Of a DNA stretch of 64,000 bases, positions 35,455 through 45,648 are shown one piece after another (positions within the stretch are counted from its first letter, which is position 1; every line of letters begins with the position of its first letter). A model generated the notes under the pieces. That model ran no database searches. It was not told the DNA's origin and saw only the letters and a program-made list of their open reading frames with translations. The stretch lies in contig NW_026944390.1 in the NCBI RefSeq assembly GCF_033439725.1, positions 1 through 64,000 on the forward strand, read 5' to 3'. The DNA is from Neurospora tetraspora. Lineage: Eukaryota; Ascomycota; Sordariomycetes; Sordariales; Sordariaceae. Position numbers and translations under genes: made by a program.

Positions 35455-38400
35455 GTTGGTCGAGTATCGTATATAGAACTAGTCGTGATGCTTCGGGTGA
35501 TGGTGTTGGTCCTGTTACTTTGGATGAATGATCCAATCGCTTTCGTCTCTTTCGTCGTCGTTTAAGTAAAGTAAGTGTGATGTGATGATGGTGTCTTCAC
35601 TTTCGTGAGGTTTGCGTAAAAATGAATGTCTAGTCGGGCGGAAGTCAATCGCTCGGTGTCGCAATGCGAACTTTGATTAGTCGTCGCAAAGAAGGAATGG
35701 CAAGATATCTAGGACGCGATATCTAGGCTGTGTAAGGTAAAAAGAAGGGAAGGGCGAGTCAACATGTCACGAGCTCATGATCATGGATCTCAAAGACTCA
35801 ACACCACGGGGCGAAAGAAGAGAGGCGCGTTCTTCCAACGGGGAATGTGTGGAAGATGCAGGAGGGAAGAGAAAAGAGAAGAGGTTGAGAAGTTAAGAGG
35901 CTGAGAGAAGTCGAGAAAATGCCAGCGCAAAGCTGGGTTAGAGACAAACCGTTCCTGCCCAGTCCTCCTACAGTAGCCCACTCCGGCCACCATGCGGCAT
36001 GGGTCAAGACTCCAAGGCGCAAGCTGGCGAAGCTAACCTCACAATGCACCTGCCTGACCTGCGTAGGCACGGGTGGAGATGCAGATGCAACCCTCCACTG
36101 ACACGGGAATTGAAGGGACACTTTCACTTTCATCGTCGTACGTTGAGATACAACCATGTTGAAGCTTCGCCTGTATTGCTGATCAGTAAACAATCTATAG
36201 AAGTCGTTTCATCCTCTCGGATCGCAATGAGAAAACTTGACGCCAGTTTCATGCGATCAACAATCAGTCGGGTCCCCTTCGTCCACTCGTTCTCTCACGC
36301 GCCACCATGTTTCTCACGCACAAACAAGCTACGAGCACCTACCACCTCCGGACCCTGCAATCTGTTCAGGTCCCAAGCGTCTCTGATTGGTGGGCCTGTC
36401 AATCACTCGTCAAGCGAAATTGCTGCCAGGGATCGTGATCGGCTGCTGGATTCGTGACTCGCAGGCCCCATCACTTGTTTTTGCGGGGCGGCGTTGACAT
36501 CCCCAAAGTTCGTCTTTTTTGACCTAGAACGACCCCTTTCCTCCGCAACAGCAGGGCAAAGCGAAAGCGAAGAGACGGCGTCTTTTTCCTCTGGCTTCGT
36601 TTGATCCCGCTCGTGCCGCGCATGGACAACCGATAGCTAAGGTCGTGAAATGGGCGCTATCGGGTGATGCACCGTTGCGCAACCAGACGGAACAACTTCC
36701 TGGAATCCACCAGTTCTCTTCCTTTGGCTGAAGCATCACGGGTATCGGCATTTGGATCGAGCCACTGCTTTATCAACTTCAACATTGCACAGGAACAATA
36801 GCCTCCTGGTCAACATCTTTTGAACTTTCCCGGCAGTCATGGGAAAACTCCGAGCAAACTTCCAAGGTTGTTCTCTCCCTTGCGCTGTACATCACGTCTA
36901 TCGCACCATGATTGTGGCGCAGGGGAGATTGGAGGTCCGAACAATGGCCCCCCAGCTCTCAACTGCAGGAAAGAAGCTTGATAAGATCGCAATTTGAGCT
37001 CGGTTCACGGGATCGCAATCCCCAATGGTGTAATGTCCGCCAGCAAGGACGATCCAGGATCAAACCCAAGGTTATCGTAAGACAGGTCAAAGCTGAACAG
37101 CTAAGACGAGATATGATAGCTAAAACACGGACCCGACGGGACTACCAAAACTATTAAGGTACTCGACGGAGGAATACCTAACAACATGCAAACGCAAACT
37201 TGAAGTCGAGAGCTTTACCCAGCTCATCAATCCCAGCAGCAACTATCAACTACACAATCCAAAAACCATATGCAAACAATCCCTCCCCCTCGTCCTCGGT
37301 ATCACAAATCCTCCAAACTCCAGAATTTCCCTGCCGCCCCTGCGAGCTGTGGAATGGGAAACTCGGAATCGGAGGGACCATCCCACTTCCGCTCTACGCG
37401 CTCCCAACACCCTCAACAAGGCCAGAAAGGACTACTGTAGGACCCTGACGACCCCAATCCCCCGTCCATCCCCCTGTAATTTCTGAAACGCTAGCATTAA
37501 CAAGGGTACCGCTGCCTCGGCTTTTACACGCTTGTTATCCTTGTTATTCCCCTGGTTATCGTCTCCTGCTGGGGCTCACAGAGCCCCGGGCCGGGGCCTT
37601 GGTTGTTGACATCGACAGGGTGAACAACCTCGATAAATTTCGTGGGTGAGGTGATCACCGTCACAACCCCCCAGTGGTTCCAGTGGCTCCAGTTGCCGTT
37701 GCCGCCCGGACGGCGCTCCCACTTCCATCGGTCTGTGGGGAAGCTGCAGTGATGGGGATTCAAGATGCGATGCGAGGGAATTGGGAGAGAGATGGGAAGG
37801 TAAGGGAGCAGACGAGACGAGCGGTAAACTCGGTTCCTGCTTCACATAATACATATGTCAAGATTTCTGGAGTTGTTTGACGTTGGAAAATCATCATAAT
37901 CATCACCGGCGCAGAACAGTAACTGAAGTGCTGGTTACTACTTTCTTGTCAGGTCTTCGAAATCGACCGTGACTACTGCTACTGTGTAGTGTACCCGTCA
38001 GGGCCAGCCAGAATCGCCTTCCTACTTCCTACCCCCAGGCTGTAAACAAAGCCGGAAATGGAAGGGGGTGAGAGTGTAACTGATCATCGGAAAGCAAAAA
38101 GCTGGGAAATACTATGGTACATACAAAGTCTAAAGAAAACCAAAGCTGACTGACGAACAATTCCACGGACACGGCACGGCTGGCAATATCAATCAGTTGG
38201 TTGGTACAACGTAGTAAGTAAGCTGACAGAAGTCACCCTCAAAACCCCATGAAGATGCATACATATCGCTTCCTCCCGTCTTTCCCATTTCAGCTACCGT
38301 GCGCATACATACGCTCACGGAATCCGCTGAATGGGAGCTCTTCGCACAACCATAGACTCACAGTCAAATTCAGGGCTCCAGACGGACAGCCCGATCGAGC

Positions 38401-39538
38401 ATCGAGCATCGAGCATCGAGGAACAGACGGGAAGAAGCGGGAGGTATCGTAGCTGAGTAGTACTGTAGGAGTGCATACAAAGGTAAGGATAGTAGTGCAT
38501 TGGGGACAAGATGACGGGCATCATGGAAATATTGATCACCCATGCGCATAGTAGCATTGAGCCATAATCACTCACATCATGGATATAGCACAGCAGAGCA
38601 GAGCAGAGCGCTAATTTCACGCATGGGATCGACAGCCTTGTTGGCACCTGTTGGTGTGTCTATTTAATCTATCTACATATGTGCAGCAACCTATGTGCAG
38701 CAAGTGAAATCAATATTCAGCTCGCGATGCGCGGGTATAGCTAGAGCGATCCAACACATCCCGGACCTCTGAGCAAGTCTGTTAGCTTGAGAATACACCA
38801 AATAAACCCGCTTGACCGTGTGTGCCTCTTGGTCTTTGTGTGTCTGAACCGCACTATCCCTGCCACAGGTATGTGCCGTGTTTGTGTGTATCTCTCCCGG
38901 TCCGATATATCGAACCCAGGATTGCCAGCCCTGATTGCTGTATGCACAGCATATCATTTCTTGTCATCCTTGTCATCGAAGACACCATGCTGCATCATCA
39001 TAGAGATGCTGAATGAGCTGAAAAGATCCAGGTATGATATGTACTCGTTCAGATACTCCAACATCTTCAGAACTGGGATCCAAGCCTGAACCTCCCCCCT
39101 TGAGTGAAGTACCCAGGCGTTTATTCGGGTTTGCTAGTCCCGATTGCTGTATGTAGAGAACATCATCCTTTATCAATGTGCCGAAAGCATAAACATGCTG
39201 CTTCTCAATGAAGGCCAGGCCGGATGTAAGCAAAGGTTCGCTCAAAGAGCCATCCTTCTTCGAAACCGAAATTCGAGCCTGATCCTCTGGATCAAACCAG
39301 AAATACTGGTAAATGAATAACTCCGAACATGTAAAAGGTATGAAGGTACAGAGACCCTCAGGTGATGCGCTATCAAGGCCACTGCGTGTCGCCTTCGCAA
39401 ATCAAGGCGAACAAATGGTCGGTTGATTTTCTAGGAAGAACCACTGCTCTGATAGAGATCTGTCTCGAGGAACGGCACCCGACGCCTTCTATAGCCATTG
39501 TTGGCGACCCACGCGACAACTGGGTGGCTCATGTCATC
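35455..39538. other. 4.1-kb stretch without a recognised gene
   Basis: It lies upstream of the SH3 gene and downstream of Naf1. No domain-bearing frame or coherent exon series was found on either strand; the longest open frame (35999-36457, +, 152 codons) looks random. Short repeats occur: (ATCGAGC)n at 38394-38420, AGCAG units near 38592-38609, and a doubled TATGTGCAGCAA near 38679-38703. Confidence 0.55.
38394..38420 (+). repeat. (ATCGAGC)3.9 minisatellite
   Basis: Three perfect 7-bp units and a partial fourth (ATCGAG) stand in tandem in a non-coding region. Confidence 0.9.
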
Positions 39539-41632
39539 CTACTTAGGAGCCTGACCGTATGCGTTGTGCTGTCCCCAATACTGCTGCTGCTGCTGCTGCT
39601 GCTGCTGAGGCTGTTGAGGTTGTTGAGGCTGTTGGGCCTGCTGGGCCTGCTGGGCATGCTGGGCCTGCAGCTGTTGGAAAAAGGCCGGGTTTACGTATGC
39701 GCCAGCGACAGGGGGTGGGGGCGGGACGCCAGGCCACACAGGCGGGACGGCCGGTGCCTGATGAGGGTAGCTGGGAGTTGACGATTGTTGCTGGGGCGCG
39801 GGAGCAGATGATGACGAGGACTGTTGTGGGTATTGATACGGTTGACCCTGAGCCTGGTTCCACGCCTGAAAGTTGAAGTTGAAAGCTCCTGCAAGCTGAG
39901 GGGGAGGAACAGGTGACTGGGTAGAGGGCCGGGGGAAGGAGATAGGGGGCGGCGGGAATGAAATGGGGATATGAGGCCAATGGCCACCGGGCATCGGAGG
40001 TGCTGCTCCTGGGGTTGCGCCGAAGGGAGGCAGGGGGATTTGAGCATTCTGGGGGATGGAAGGAGGCAGTTGTGTTGTGGGGAATGGAGGTGCCGGAGTG
40101 CTGTCGTAGCCTCCATATGAAGGGGCGGCAGCACCACCACGTCCACCACGGTGGCCACCAGGCCTCCGATCAGCACCACGGTTTCCTCCGCGCTGGCCAC
40201 GGCCGCGGAACTCACCCCGGTTTCCACGGCTGAAGCCACCCCTCTGACCCTGACCACCATATGCCGCGTTGAATCCAACCTCGGGCTTCGGTGGCAGTGA
40301 AGGCGGTCCTCCCTGACCAAAGCCTACGGGCCTAGCGAGAGGCCTGTACGGACCATCGTCATCCTCGTCGTAGTTGAGGGTGGCGCTGGATACTGTGGGA
40401 GTATAGTCGAGGGTGGCGCTGGATGCTGAGGGAGCATACCCAGTGCTCGGGGCGTAAGACTGGTCACGAAGGACCTGCTCACGTAGACCTCCCCGTCCGG
40501 CCTTTCCACCACGCTTCTTCATCTTTAGCTGCTTCTTGTATTCGGCTTCCTTCTCATCGTCGGAGAATTCCATTTCATCAGCACCAACTTCTTCGTCGTG
40601 GAGGTTGCTGGCATCGGTGCCCTTTTGTTTCTTGAGCTCTTGAGTGAAGACGTAGTTGGCGTGTTCAACGGAGTAGAAGATGGGTGTTCCGACCTCCAAG
40701 CCAAGCTCCTTGATCTCGTCCTGGTTCGCAAAAGCGCAAGTGTACAGCGGGCTTTTGACATTGCCAATGATTTCGGCCAAGGCACCGATGACCGTCCTGT
40801 CTTCCTTGCAAAGAACCGAACCCAAGTCGAGCACCTTGACCTCGCCGGGGACCCTAGACTTCATGACGACAGTGTTCTCGACAATGAACTCGACGTGAGC
40901 CAGAGGCTCGATCTTCATTTCGGGGGTGATGACAACCTCAGGCTTGGGAATGACCTCCTCGACGACCTCGTTCTTGGTCCGCAATGGCGCGCCAGCTCCT
41001 TTTCCTTTGTTAGGTCCATCTTCTTCTTCTTCGTCAAGGCCGGCCATGAGCATCCTGACGGTTTCCTCCACGCCCAACACAGGGTGAGCATCTTCGTCAT
41101 CCGAGTCGTCATCGGATGAGCTATCGGAGCTCGACTCGGATGAAGACTCGTATGGCGACGAGTCCTCTTCCCACTCAGGGTGTTCCTCCTCTTGAGCGCC
41201 GTCTTGCTCGCCGTTGGTCATGGTCGCCGAACTGGTGGGAGCATCCAGCATACCATTGAGGGCGGCTTCGAGTGTGGAAGTAACGTCGGGGCTCGGAGGA
41301 GAGTCGAGGTTGGAAGCGGTGGGATTCTCGGTGGCAGTCTGTTGCTTGTTGTCGCCGTGATTGGCCATGCTGACGTCTTCCTGTGCCTTTGCAGGCGTGC
41401 TGTCTGATTGCTTGGAATCAATCTCCATAGCGTTTTCATCCTTTTTCTCCTCGGTCTTTGGCTTCTGCAATTGAAGCAGTTGCGCGGGGTCAGCAGAGCT
41501 CACCGCCAGAACATCCTGTCCGACGATACTAGCGGCAGCGACAAGAAGATCAGGTGCAAAGTTGTCAGCGGGGAGCTGCTCGTTTGGCCTTGCCTGGCCA
41601 AGGCCCGGAATCTGGAAGGGGTGTCCAGACAT
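39539..41632 (-). CDS. naf1: Naf1, H/ACA snoRNP assembly factor
   Basis: Single exon, 697 residues. The acidic N-terminal half (SSESSSDSSSDDDSDDEDAHP) leads to a Gar1/Naf1 beta-barrel domain at about residues 235-345, including VVMKSRVPGEVKVLDLGSVL, VIGALAEIIGNVKSPLYTCAF and VGTPIFYSVEHANYVF. A basic KKRGGKAGRGG stretch, RGG-type repeats (RGNRGEFRGRGQRGGNRG) and a Pro/Gln-rich tail follow. Naf1 binds the dyskerin homologue Cbf5 during co-transcriptional assembly of H/ACA RNPs and is later replaced by Gar1. The C-terminus carries a polyglutamine tract encoded by CAG repeats. It is head-to-head with Alg9. Confidence 0.93.
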   Translation of the reverse strand: MSGHPFQIPGLGQARPNEQLPADNFAPDLLVAAASIVGQDVLAVSSADPAQLLQLQKPKTEEKKDENAMEIDSKQSDSTPAKAQEDVSMANHGDNKQQTATENPTASNLDSPPSPDVTSTLEAALNGMLDAPTSSATMTNGEQDGAQEEEHPEWEEDSSPYESSSESSSDSSSDDDSDDEDAHPVLGVEETVRMLMAGLDEEEEDGPNKGKGAGAPLRTKNEVVEEVIPKPEVVITPEMKIEPLAHVEFIVENTVVMKSRVPGEVKVLDLGSVLCKEDRTVIGALAEIIGNVKSPLYTCAFANQDEIKELGLEVGTPIFYSVEHANYVFTQELKKQKGTDASNLHDEEVGADEMEFSDDEKEAEYKKQLKMKKRGGKAGRGGLREQVLRDQSYAPSTGYAPSASSATLDYTPTVSSATLNYDEDDDGPYRPLARPVGFGQGGPPSLPPKPEVGFNAAYGGQGQRGGFSRGNRGEFRGRGQRGGNRGADRRPGGHRGGRGGAAAPSYGGYDSTPAPPFPTTQLPPSIPQNAQIPLPPFGATPGAAPPMPGGHWPHIPISFPPPPISFPRPSTQSPVPPPQLAGAFNFNFQAWNQAQGQPYQYPQQSSSSSAPAPQQQSSTPSYPHQAPAVPPVWPGVPPPPPVAGAYVNPAFFQQLQAQHAQQAQQAQQPQQPQQPQQQQQQQQQYWGQHNAYGQAPK
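39581..39607 (-). repeat. (CAG)9 microsatellite coding polyglutamine in Naf1
   Basis: Nine CTG units on the plus strand are CAG codons for Gln in the Naf1 tail, flanked by further interrupted Gln codons. Confidence 0.9.
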
Positions 41633-42362
41633 GGCAAAGCGAGAAGTACAAAGGCAAGAACGGATGGCCTAGGTTGGATGTAGTTGGTTGTGATAATGGG
41701 GTGAATGCTGGTTGACGATGATGGCCAAGTTTGGTTGACTGCAGCACAACGCGACGCGCAAGATGCTTTGTAGGAAGAGAATGGGCGCGCCTTTCTGTAT
41801 TCAAGACTGGGATGCCAAATACCAAGCGCAGTCAATCCTCGAAAAAGGATATGAAGACGAATGGACTGTGGGCAAGTTGATGGGATGGGAAGGAAGGAAG
41901 AAGATTCAGGCAAAACAGAGCGATGCTTCCATTTGCAGGACCAATTCCTTATCGCGACTCTTATCGGACCAAATCCAAAATTTGGGACATGGGCAAAAAA
42001 ATATTGAGCCAGACCCTGTCCAATGGCGGGGCAAAGCTGCAGGAAGCACGGGCCATGTACGGACGCTATTCCCGTCAGGGACAAGCCCAGACAAGCCCAG
42101 CAGTCTTCACGTGCATTGCCTGCACTCTTGAACTTCCGATGGAGCTGTCCAATTGCGGGAGTGACGCACGACGAGCTGCTGAACTGAAAGCCTCGCTGCC
42201 CTGTGGAAATCCCCCAACTTTTCTGTTATTGTTGACCGCGGCTTATCGAGATAGCGCCATTAGCTTAAACATTGTCTCCCTCCCAATCCCAACTTGACCT
42301 CGAATTCTTCCCCTGCTCTTATCCATCCAAACACATTAGTTCCAGAAGACAGTGACGATCCG
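41633..42362. promoter_or_regulatory. Shared divergent promoter region Naf1/Alg9
   Basis: The 730 bp between the two start codons hold both upstream regions. No specific element is assigned. Confidence 0.5.
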
Positions 42363-44316
42363 ATGCCACCACCTACCAGCGAAGCTCCCAAGAAGGAGTT
42401 TGTGCATCCCAAAGCCAAACATGCCAAGAAGCAGTTAGTGAAATCATGACAAGCTCCCACTGCTTCTCTCATGTCTGCCTGACATTGATCTCTGTGACGT
42501 GCAGCTAACATCCGTGTCTTCAGGGCCATTCGAGATGCCTACGCGATCGAACCCATCACGGCCTTCTACGTCTTCCTCGGAGCCAACCTGATTGCTGCTC
42601 TCTTCGCCCCCATCCAGGACTGTGACGAGACCTTCAACTACTGGGAACCAACCCATTATCTGAGCCACGGTTATGGCCTCCAAACCTGGGAATACTCGCC
42701 CGACTATGCCATCCGAAGCTGGCTTTACATCGCCCTTCATGCTATCGTGGGCAACATCCGCAGACTGCTCCCTCACTCCAACAAGGTCGCCGAGTTCTAC
42801 TTTGTCCGCTATGTTCTGGCTTTCGTCTGCGCCCTCAGCCAAACGCTTATGTGGAGGGCTGTCTGCTTGGCCCTGAACCCGAGGATCGGCCTGTTCTTTA
42901 TCGTGGCGCTCGTATCCAGCCCCGGAAATTTCCACTCCAGCACCGCCTTCCTACCCTCCAGCTTCGCCATGTACATGGCCATGCTGGGAGCCGCCGCTTT
43001 CATCAACTGGCGTGGGGGTCTCAAGACTTCCAGGGCTATGTTCTACTTTGCCGTTGGTGGTGTGATTGGGTGGCCTTTTGCTGCCGCCCTTTGCGCCCCC
43101 TTCTTGTTGGAGGAAGTCTTCTTTGCCCTGGTCGGCGATAAGGATCGCTTCTTTGAAGCCGCCCATCGTGTGATCCGCGGTGTCGTTGCGGCTGGTCTGC
43201 TTGTGGTAGGTTACATCTCTTCTTTCGCCATTGTCCCCTCTTCTTGTAGCGAGTGCTAAGATTCTATAGTTCGGAGATATGCTGGTCAACACCTTCTTCT
43301 ACAGGAAGGTCGAGATTGCCTCTTGGAACATTGTCAAGTACAACATCTTCTCCAAGACCGGCGGTCCCGAGCTGTATGGCACTGAGCCCTGGGACTTCTA
43401 CTTCAAGAACCTCGCCTTGAACTTCCACATCTGGTTTGTCTTGGCACTCTTCTCCCTCCCAATTTTGTTGCTGCAGAAGCTTCTGTCCAAGTCCGCCGAG
43501 ACTTTCCAGACCGGCTTCCGTACCGTGGTCTTTTTGACCCCCTTCTACATGTGGCTCGCCATCTTCTCGCTTCAGCCCCACAAGGAAGAGCGGTTCATGT
43601 ACCCTGCCTACCCCTTTCTTGCCCTCAACGCTGCCCTTGCTATGCACACTCTGCTCGCCGCCTTTGGCAACGCCGATCCCAACAGCCTTGTTGGCAAGAT
43701 CCCCGCCAAGCTGAAGCTCGCCGTGGTAGCCCTTGGCCTGCTCCTCTCCGTCGACATCGGCCTCGCCCGCATCTACGGCCTCTACACAGCCTACTCTGCA
43801 CCTCTCTCCATCTACAAGCCCCTCTTCGAGGTTGGCGGAGAAGGCGACACCGTCTGCTTCGGCAAGGACTGGTACCGCTTCCCCAGCTCTTACTTCCTCC
43901 CCCGCGACATGCACGCCAAGTTCATCCGCTCCGAGTTCCGCGGTCTTCTGCCCGGTGAGTTCTCCGAGGCCGGCACCGGCTTTGGTCTCTTCAGCGGCAC
44001 CTGGCTGCCCACCAGCGGCCTGAACGACCGCAACGAGGAGGACCCGGGTAAGTACGTCGACCCCAAGACTTGCGTGTTCCTCGTCGACACGCAGTTCCCC
44101 GAGCAGCAGAAGGATCTGGCTTGGAAGGCGCCGCCTAACGAGCCGGACTTTGTTGCGGACACGGAACACTGGGAGATTGTCAAGTGCGAGAAGTTCATGG
44201 ATCCGGCGAGCACCAGCTTTCTGGCGAGGGCCTTGTGGCTGCCTGATTGGGAGATCATCCCGGAGAAGTTTAGGAGGAAGTGGGGACGTCATTGTTTGTT
44301 GAAGCGGAAGCAGTGA
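42363..44316 (+). CDS. alg9: Alg9, alpha-1,2-mannosyltransferase (GT22, N-glycan precursor)
   Basis: Three exons, 42363-42433, 42524-43205 and 43270-44316, with GT-AG introns of 90 and 64 nt; 599 residues. It adds the seventh and ninth mannose of the lipid-linked oligosaccharide from dolichol-phosphate mannose in the ER lumen. The GT22 signature DCDETFNYWEPTHYL begins near residue 56, with the key acidic pair Asp58/Glu59 in the first luminal loop. The conserved HKEERFMYPAYPF motif starts at residue 355. Many hydrophobic helices lie between and after these. The first exon encodes a short basic cytosolic N-terminus (HPKAKHAKK). The intron 1 donor is GTTAGT, and the branch GCTAAC is close to the acceptor. 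Length matches the family (555-620). Confidence 0.94.
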
Positions 44317-44510
44317 GTAATTTGGGGTCATTAGATGGCAGTGAAGAGGATGTTGGTGTATATGCAGTTAGACATCAAGACTTTTGTAGAGATGAATGCG
44401 TACACAGTACATACATGAAGAAGAAGTGTATGCCGAAATGACCCTCATGTATGTGCCGCCGCCAAGTGACTGAGATGACCGTGAAAGATTGCTGCTTACC
44501 TCCTCACCTT

Positions 44511-44514
44511 TATA
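44511..44514 (+). promoter_or_regulatory. TATA box of the 5S rRNA gene at -29
   Basis: TATA (within TTTATAAGC) starts exactly 29 bp before the 5S transcript start. Neurospora 5S genes are known to need a TATA box at -29 to -26, and the position fits exactly. Confidence 0.8.
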
Positions 44515-44539
44515 AGCATCTTGTATATTTGTAATAAGC

Positions 44540-44659
44540 ACATACGACCATACCCACTGGAAAGCTCGGGATCCCGTCCGCTCTCCCATAGATAAGCCAG
44601 TGAGGGCCAGACTAGTAGTTGGGTCGGTGACGACCAGCGAATCCCTGGTGTTGTATGTT
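44540..44659 (+). rRNA. 5S ribosomal RNA
   Basis: A 120-nt sequence with the fungal 5S layout. The 5' ACATACGAC pairs with the 3' GTTGTATGT (helix I). CCACTGG pairs with CCAGTG (helix II), and CCCGTCCGCTCTCCC gives helix III with its loop. The internal control region AGTAGTTGGGTCGGTGACGACCAGCGAATCCC is present. A T6 run follows at 44663-44668. Dispersed single 5S genes are the rule in Neurospora. The helix II/III sequence differs from the common type I remember, but compensating pairs are kept, so it is probably one of the functional minor 5S types. Confidence 0.95.
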
Positions 44660-44662
44660 GTC

Positions 44663-44668
44663 TTTTTT
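44663..44668 (+). terminator. Pol III terminator of the 5S gene (T6)
   Basis: Six T residues begin 3 nt after the 5S 3' end, a normal RNA polymerase III stop. Confidence 0.8.
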
Positions 44669-45648
44669 CGTTTTTCTCGAATTTATTTTCAGTTCTTCTT
44701 CGTTTTTACTTACAATCCCTAGTTATGTTGAGCCTCCACTATTCATTCTCTTTTTTGTCTTCTTCTTTATCCTTCCTTTTGTGCTGAACTTGTCGTCGTA
44801 AAGCAAATTCAACTCCCAAATGAATTTCCGTCGCCACGTTTGAGAGATCATTTGGGCTCTGAACTTGTCAGCTCGTAAAAGCAATACTCATTACCAGATC
44901 GAGAATTGGTCTTCTACACTGCCAATTTCGAAGGAGAAAGCTACTGTACTGGGTGTTGATGGGAAGTGTCTTCGAAGAGAGAGAGGGTGCGTGTAGATTT
45001 GTGGTGGGTCTGGGTTACCACTAGTCAATTTCATACATAAGGAAAGAGATGCTGTAAGCCTTCGAAAGGACTTACGAGTTGCGACATGAGAAGTACTTGT
45101 GACATCACAAGAACAAGAAATAACACGTTCACAAAGCTCGCTCTTGTTCACCCCAAGTCAAGCAGACCACCAGTTATTTTTTTTATAAAGTTTTTTGCGC
45201 AATTTTCTATTTAGGTACTTTTTACCTTTTTTTGTTGTTTTGTACATCCTGTTTTCCTTTACCTGTTTCCCTTTATTGTATTCCTTCTTGTTCCTAACTC
45301 ACTGGTTACAGTCCTCAACAACCAGTCATTGTCTTCGGTTGACATTGGACCCTGATGTTTGTAGACATGACATGATATCGGGCTGTGAGTTGATGCTGAT
45401 GGCGGTCGGATACTTTGTTCGTAGTTCATACAGTACTTATTGATGTCTTGCTGGTCATGATCGCGCTGGTGCTCTTCGAGTCTTTGCCTTGCTTTGCTGT
45501 CCTTTTCCGAACGTTGCTGACTACCTAGGTAGGTAGCCTGCAGGGCATCATTGCTGAAGATGATGAGACAAAGAATTGACTGGAACATCTGTCATCCAGC
45601 TGCCGAGATGGAAGCCGCTGGCGCGCGATAAGGGAACCGGGAAGACCA
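44669..45648. other. Intergenic after the 5S gene
   Basis: T-rich sequence without a recognised gene lies up to the end of the F-box gene, including several short homopolymer runs. Confidence 0.55.

Noticed and set aside
35999-36457. 152-codon open frame in the large gap
   Set aside because: No domain, no splice context, codon use unlike neighbouring genes by eye.
43264-44331. 355-codon open frame on the minus strand
   Set aside because: It is the antisense shadow of Alg9 exon 3 with no domain of its own; the Alg9 motifs are decisive on the plus strand.
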